DNA of 17,705 bases from DATBFX01 sp036558305 (GTDB taxonomy: Bacteria > Chloroflexota > Chloroflexia > Thermomicrobiales > UBA6265): contig DATBFX010000400.1 in assembly GCA_036558305.1 (NCBI GenBank), positions 1-17,705 on the forward strand, given 5' to 3'. Position numbers and translations under genes: made by a program. A model generated the notes under the pieces. It searched no databases. It had not been told where the DNA came from and saw only the letters and a list, made by a program, of their open reading frames with translations. Positions 15,805 to 17,705 of the stretch are shown here, in pieces (the stretch's first letter is position 1; the number at the start of each line of letters is the position of its first letter).

Positions 15805-16728
15805 ATGGCCGTTTCGCGACCGTTCGCCGATCCCGGCGACCTACCCCGAATCCGCCGCTTCCTCGTCGACGTTGCTCGGACGGCCGGACCGGTCAACGGC
15901 TGCTTCCACGTCGGCGATCTGCTCTGGGGCCGGTACATGTACGAGGACGACGGCTTTGACCCGTCGGACCGCATCCGCATCTGGGAGGGGCCCGACGCCG
16001 AGGTCCTCGGATTTGCCTGGCGCTACCCACCGTCAACGGTCGAACTCAACGTCCTGCCGCAACTCCGCGGCGATGCCCGCCTGGTGACCGCGATGCTGGA
16101 TTGGGCCGACGAACGCCGTCGTTCATCGGCCACGGGCGGGAACCCCGAACCGTTGACGACCACCGCGTTCGCCGACGACGCCGTCACCGCGGCTCTCCTG
16201 TCCTCGTCGGGTTTTGCGCGCACCGGCGATCCGGCGATGCTCTTCTTCACACGCGACCTGAACGGACCGATCCCCGCCCCGGTCGTGCCCGCGGGCTTCG
16301 CGGTGCGGTCGCTTTCGGGCGAGGCGGAGTACGAGGAGCGGGTCGGCCTCCACCGGGAGGTCTGGCATCCTTCGCGCGTCACGATCGGCGCCTACCGTCG
16401 GTTGCGCACCATCGACGGCTACGATCCCGATCTCGACCTCGTCGCAGTCGCACCGGACGGGACGTTCGCCGCCTACGCCATCCTCTGGCACGACGAAGCG
16501 AATCGGACCGGCGAGTTCGAACCGGTCGGCGCGCGCCCCGCCCACCGGGGTCGCGGGTTGACCAGGGCCGTCTTGCTGGAAGGGCTGCGTCGATTGCGCG
16601 ATCGAGGCGGCAATCTCGCGATCGTCTACACGCCCGAGCACAACGAGGCGGCGCGGCGACTGTACGAATCGGTCGGGTTCCGGGTCGTCAACCGGTGGGT
16701 CTCCTGGGAGCGGCCTGACCGGGTGTGA
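15805..16728 (+). CDS. Double-GNAT acetyltransferase
   Basis: A 307-residue protein with two GNAT-like halves. The first (about 1-150) lacks a clear acetyl-CoA loop. The second (about 165-305) has it: VGARPAHRGRGLTRAVLLEG (241-260), followed by YTPEHNEAARRLYESVGF (275-292), typical of GNAT motif A and B. The layout resembles mycothiol-synthase-type tandem GNATs, but the substrate cannot be told. The start ATG 15805 has TAGGAG about 14-19 nt upstream. Next gene follows 68 nt later in the same direction. Confidence 0.88.
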   Translation: MAVSRPFADPGDLPRIRRFLVDVARTAGPVNGCFHVGDLLWGRYMYEDDGFDPSDRIRIWEGPDAEVLGFAWRYPPSTVELNVLPQLRGDARLVTAMLDWADERRRSSATGGNPEPLTTTAFADDAVTAALLSSSGFARTGDPAMLFFTRDLNGPIPAPVVPAGFAVRSLSGEAEYEERVGLHREVWHPSRVTIGAYRRLRTIDGYDPDLDLVAVAPDGTFAAYAILWHDEANRTGEFEPVGARPAHRGRGLTRAVLLEGLRRLRDRGGNLAIVYTPEHNEAARRLYESVGFRVVNRWVSWERPDRV

Positions 16729-16796
16729 GGGAGCGCCTCGAGTGCTAGGATGGTCGGGAAGACGGAGCGGTACCGCGAGACCGAGGAGGTGTCCAG

Positions 16797-17351
16797 ATGG
16801 TTGCGACGAAACCGCTGACCGCGGACGACCTGCTGACGATACCTGGAGACTACGAGTTGATCCGGGGGGAGTTGCGCGAAGTGAGCCCGTCGAGTGCCGA
16901 GCCGACGATGGTCGCCCTGAACGTTGGGTCGCCGCTGCACCTCTTTGTCGGGCAGCACAAGCTGGGCCTGGTGACGGGTGCCGATGGCGGGTTCAACCTC
17001 TTCCCGGATCGGCGTACCGTGGTCGCGCCCGATGTCGGCTTCATCCGGCGAGGGCGAATCCCGCCGGACTTCGACTTCCAGCACTATTTCCCCGTTCCGC
17101 CCGATCTGGCCTTCGAGGCGGTGTCGCCGTCGGACAGTTTCTCTGAGGTGATGGAGAAGGTCGAACTCTATCTGGAAGCCGGCGTGCGACTCGTCTGGGT
17201 TGCCATTCCGCAGCGGCGGGTGGTCGTCGTCTACCGCCTGGATCGGGCGCCCAAAACCCTGACGGAAAACGATGAACTCGACGGCGAGGATGTCGTCCCC
17301 GGGTTTCGCATGTCGGTGCGCGCGGTCTTCGCGAATCCGCTGGCCGGGTGA
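16797..17351 (+). CDS. Uma2-family PD-(D/E)xK nuclease-fold protein
   Basis: A 184-residue Uma2 (DUF820) protein. It starts with PLTADDLLTIPGDYELIRGE, and has the acidic D79 (VAPDVGFI), E107 (LAFEAVSPSDSF) and K121 of the nuclease core, then YLEAGVRLVWVAIPQRRVVVVY. The fold is that of restriction-endonuclease-like enzymes; the biological role of Uma2 proteins is not established, though they are very numerous in Chloroflexota and Cyanobacteria. The start is well supported by GAGGAGGTG about 6 nt before ATG 16797. Intact. Confidence 0.92.
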   Translation: MVATKPLTADDLLTIPGDYELIRGELREVSPSSAEPTMVALNVGSPLHLFVGQHKLGLVTGADGGFNLFPDRRTVVAPDVGFIRRGRIPPDFDFQHYFPVPPDLAFEAVSPSDSFSEVMEKVELYLEAGVRLVWVAIPQRRVVVVYRLDRAPKTLTENDELDGEDVVPGFRMSVRAVFANPLAG

Positions 17352-17381
17352 GCAAGACGCGGAACGAACGAGGGAGGAAGC

Positions 17382-17705
17382 GTGGCAGGAACGGGCGTAC
17401 TGGCGGGCAAGTTCGCGCTCATCACCGGCGCGGGAACCGGACTCGGCAAGGCAAGCGCGCGAGCGCTGGCGTCCGAGGGAGCGACCGTCGTCGTGACCGA
17501 GTTGCCGGATCGACTGGACCGCGCTGAGGCGACGATCGCCGAGGTGAGGGCCGCGGGTGGGGAGGGAAAGGCGCTGCCACTGAACGTGCTCGATCTGGCG
17601 CAGATCGAACGGTGCGTCGCGGATGCGGCAGCGGTCGGTGGGCGGCTCGACGTCCTGGTCAACAACGCCGGGATCAACATCCCGAAGCGTGCGTTCGAGG
17701 TGACC
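17382..17705 (+). CDS. Short-chain dehydrogenase/reductase (partial)
   Basis: The N-terminal 108 codons are present and run off the window end. The Rossmann motif TGAGTGLGKA (about residues 15-24), the acidic strand-2 end and the VNNAG motif (LDVLVNNAGINIPK) identify the classical SDR family (NAD(P)-dependent oxidoreductases). The catalytic YxxxK lies beyond the window. GTG start at 17382, with AGGGAGGAAG directly upstream. It follows the Uma2 gene by 30 nt, so the two are probably co-transcribed. Confidence 0.93.
   Translation, partial: MAGTGVLAGKFALITGAGTGLGKASARALASEGATVVVTELPDRLDRAEATIAEVRAAGGEGKALPLNVLDLAQIERCVADAAAVGGRLDVLVNNAGINIPKRAFEVT

Overview
The window is a piece of a GC-rich bacterial chromosome, most likely from a Chloroflexota (Thermomicrobia-like) organism. 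The inference rests on three points. There is a clear rpmH-rnpA-yidD-yidC-jag-mnmE cluster. MnmE is present, although it is missing from most Actinobacteria, the other obvious GC-rich candidates. YidC is of the short form without a periplasmic domain. The taxon is an inference, not a sequence match.

Layout. Positions 198-1855 hold two tandem copies of a ribbon-helix-helix antitoxin / PIN toxin module; each carries a copy of the last codons of mnmE, so the duplication captured the end of the neighbouring gene. Copy 2 is intact. Copy 1 is decayed: a 14-nt loss at the gene junction and a later 1-nt loss fuse its two genes into one open frame. Positions 1783-7729 (minus strand) are the housekeeping operon rpmH, rnpA, yidD, yidC, jag (khpB), a PfkB-type sugar kinase and mnmE: ribosomal protein L34, RNase P protein, membrane protein insertion, an RNA-binding regulator and tRNA wobble modification. 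A good promoter lies upstream of rpmH, divergent from a promoter for a small winged-helix-like gene and a dGTPase gene split by a frameshift (7879-9539). No dnaA is present here.

Positions 9697-15410 hold a small acidic protein, a membrane-anchored Ser/Thr kinase homologue that has lost its catalytic residues, a TPR/LuxR regulator with two frameshifts, a SAM methyltransferase, and a secreted SH3b-polysaccharide deacetylase. Positions 15805-17705 hold a double-GNAT acetyltransferase, a Uma2-family nuclease-fold protein and the start of a short-chain dehydrogenase.

The most unusual pattern is in the housekeeping operon. Four of its six gene junctions are filled by long hairpins made of 7- or 8-nt tandem repeats, with a different unit from junction to junction (two share CGAGCTT). 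They start within a few nt of the upstream stop codon. A fifth junction carries direct heptamer repeats. One hairpin shows a paired (compensated) substitution. The four hairpin units contain no stop codon in any frame on either strand, which explains why genes next to them appear extended.

Three genes (copy-1 PIN, dGTPase, LuxR regulator) carry small indels. This could be real decay or consensus error in the assembly; the sequence alone cannot decide.
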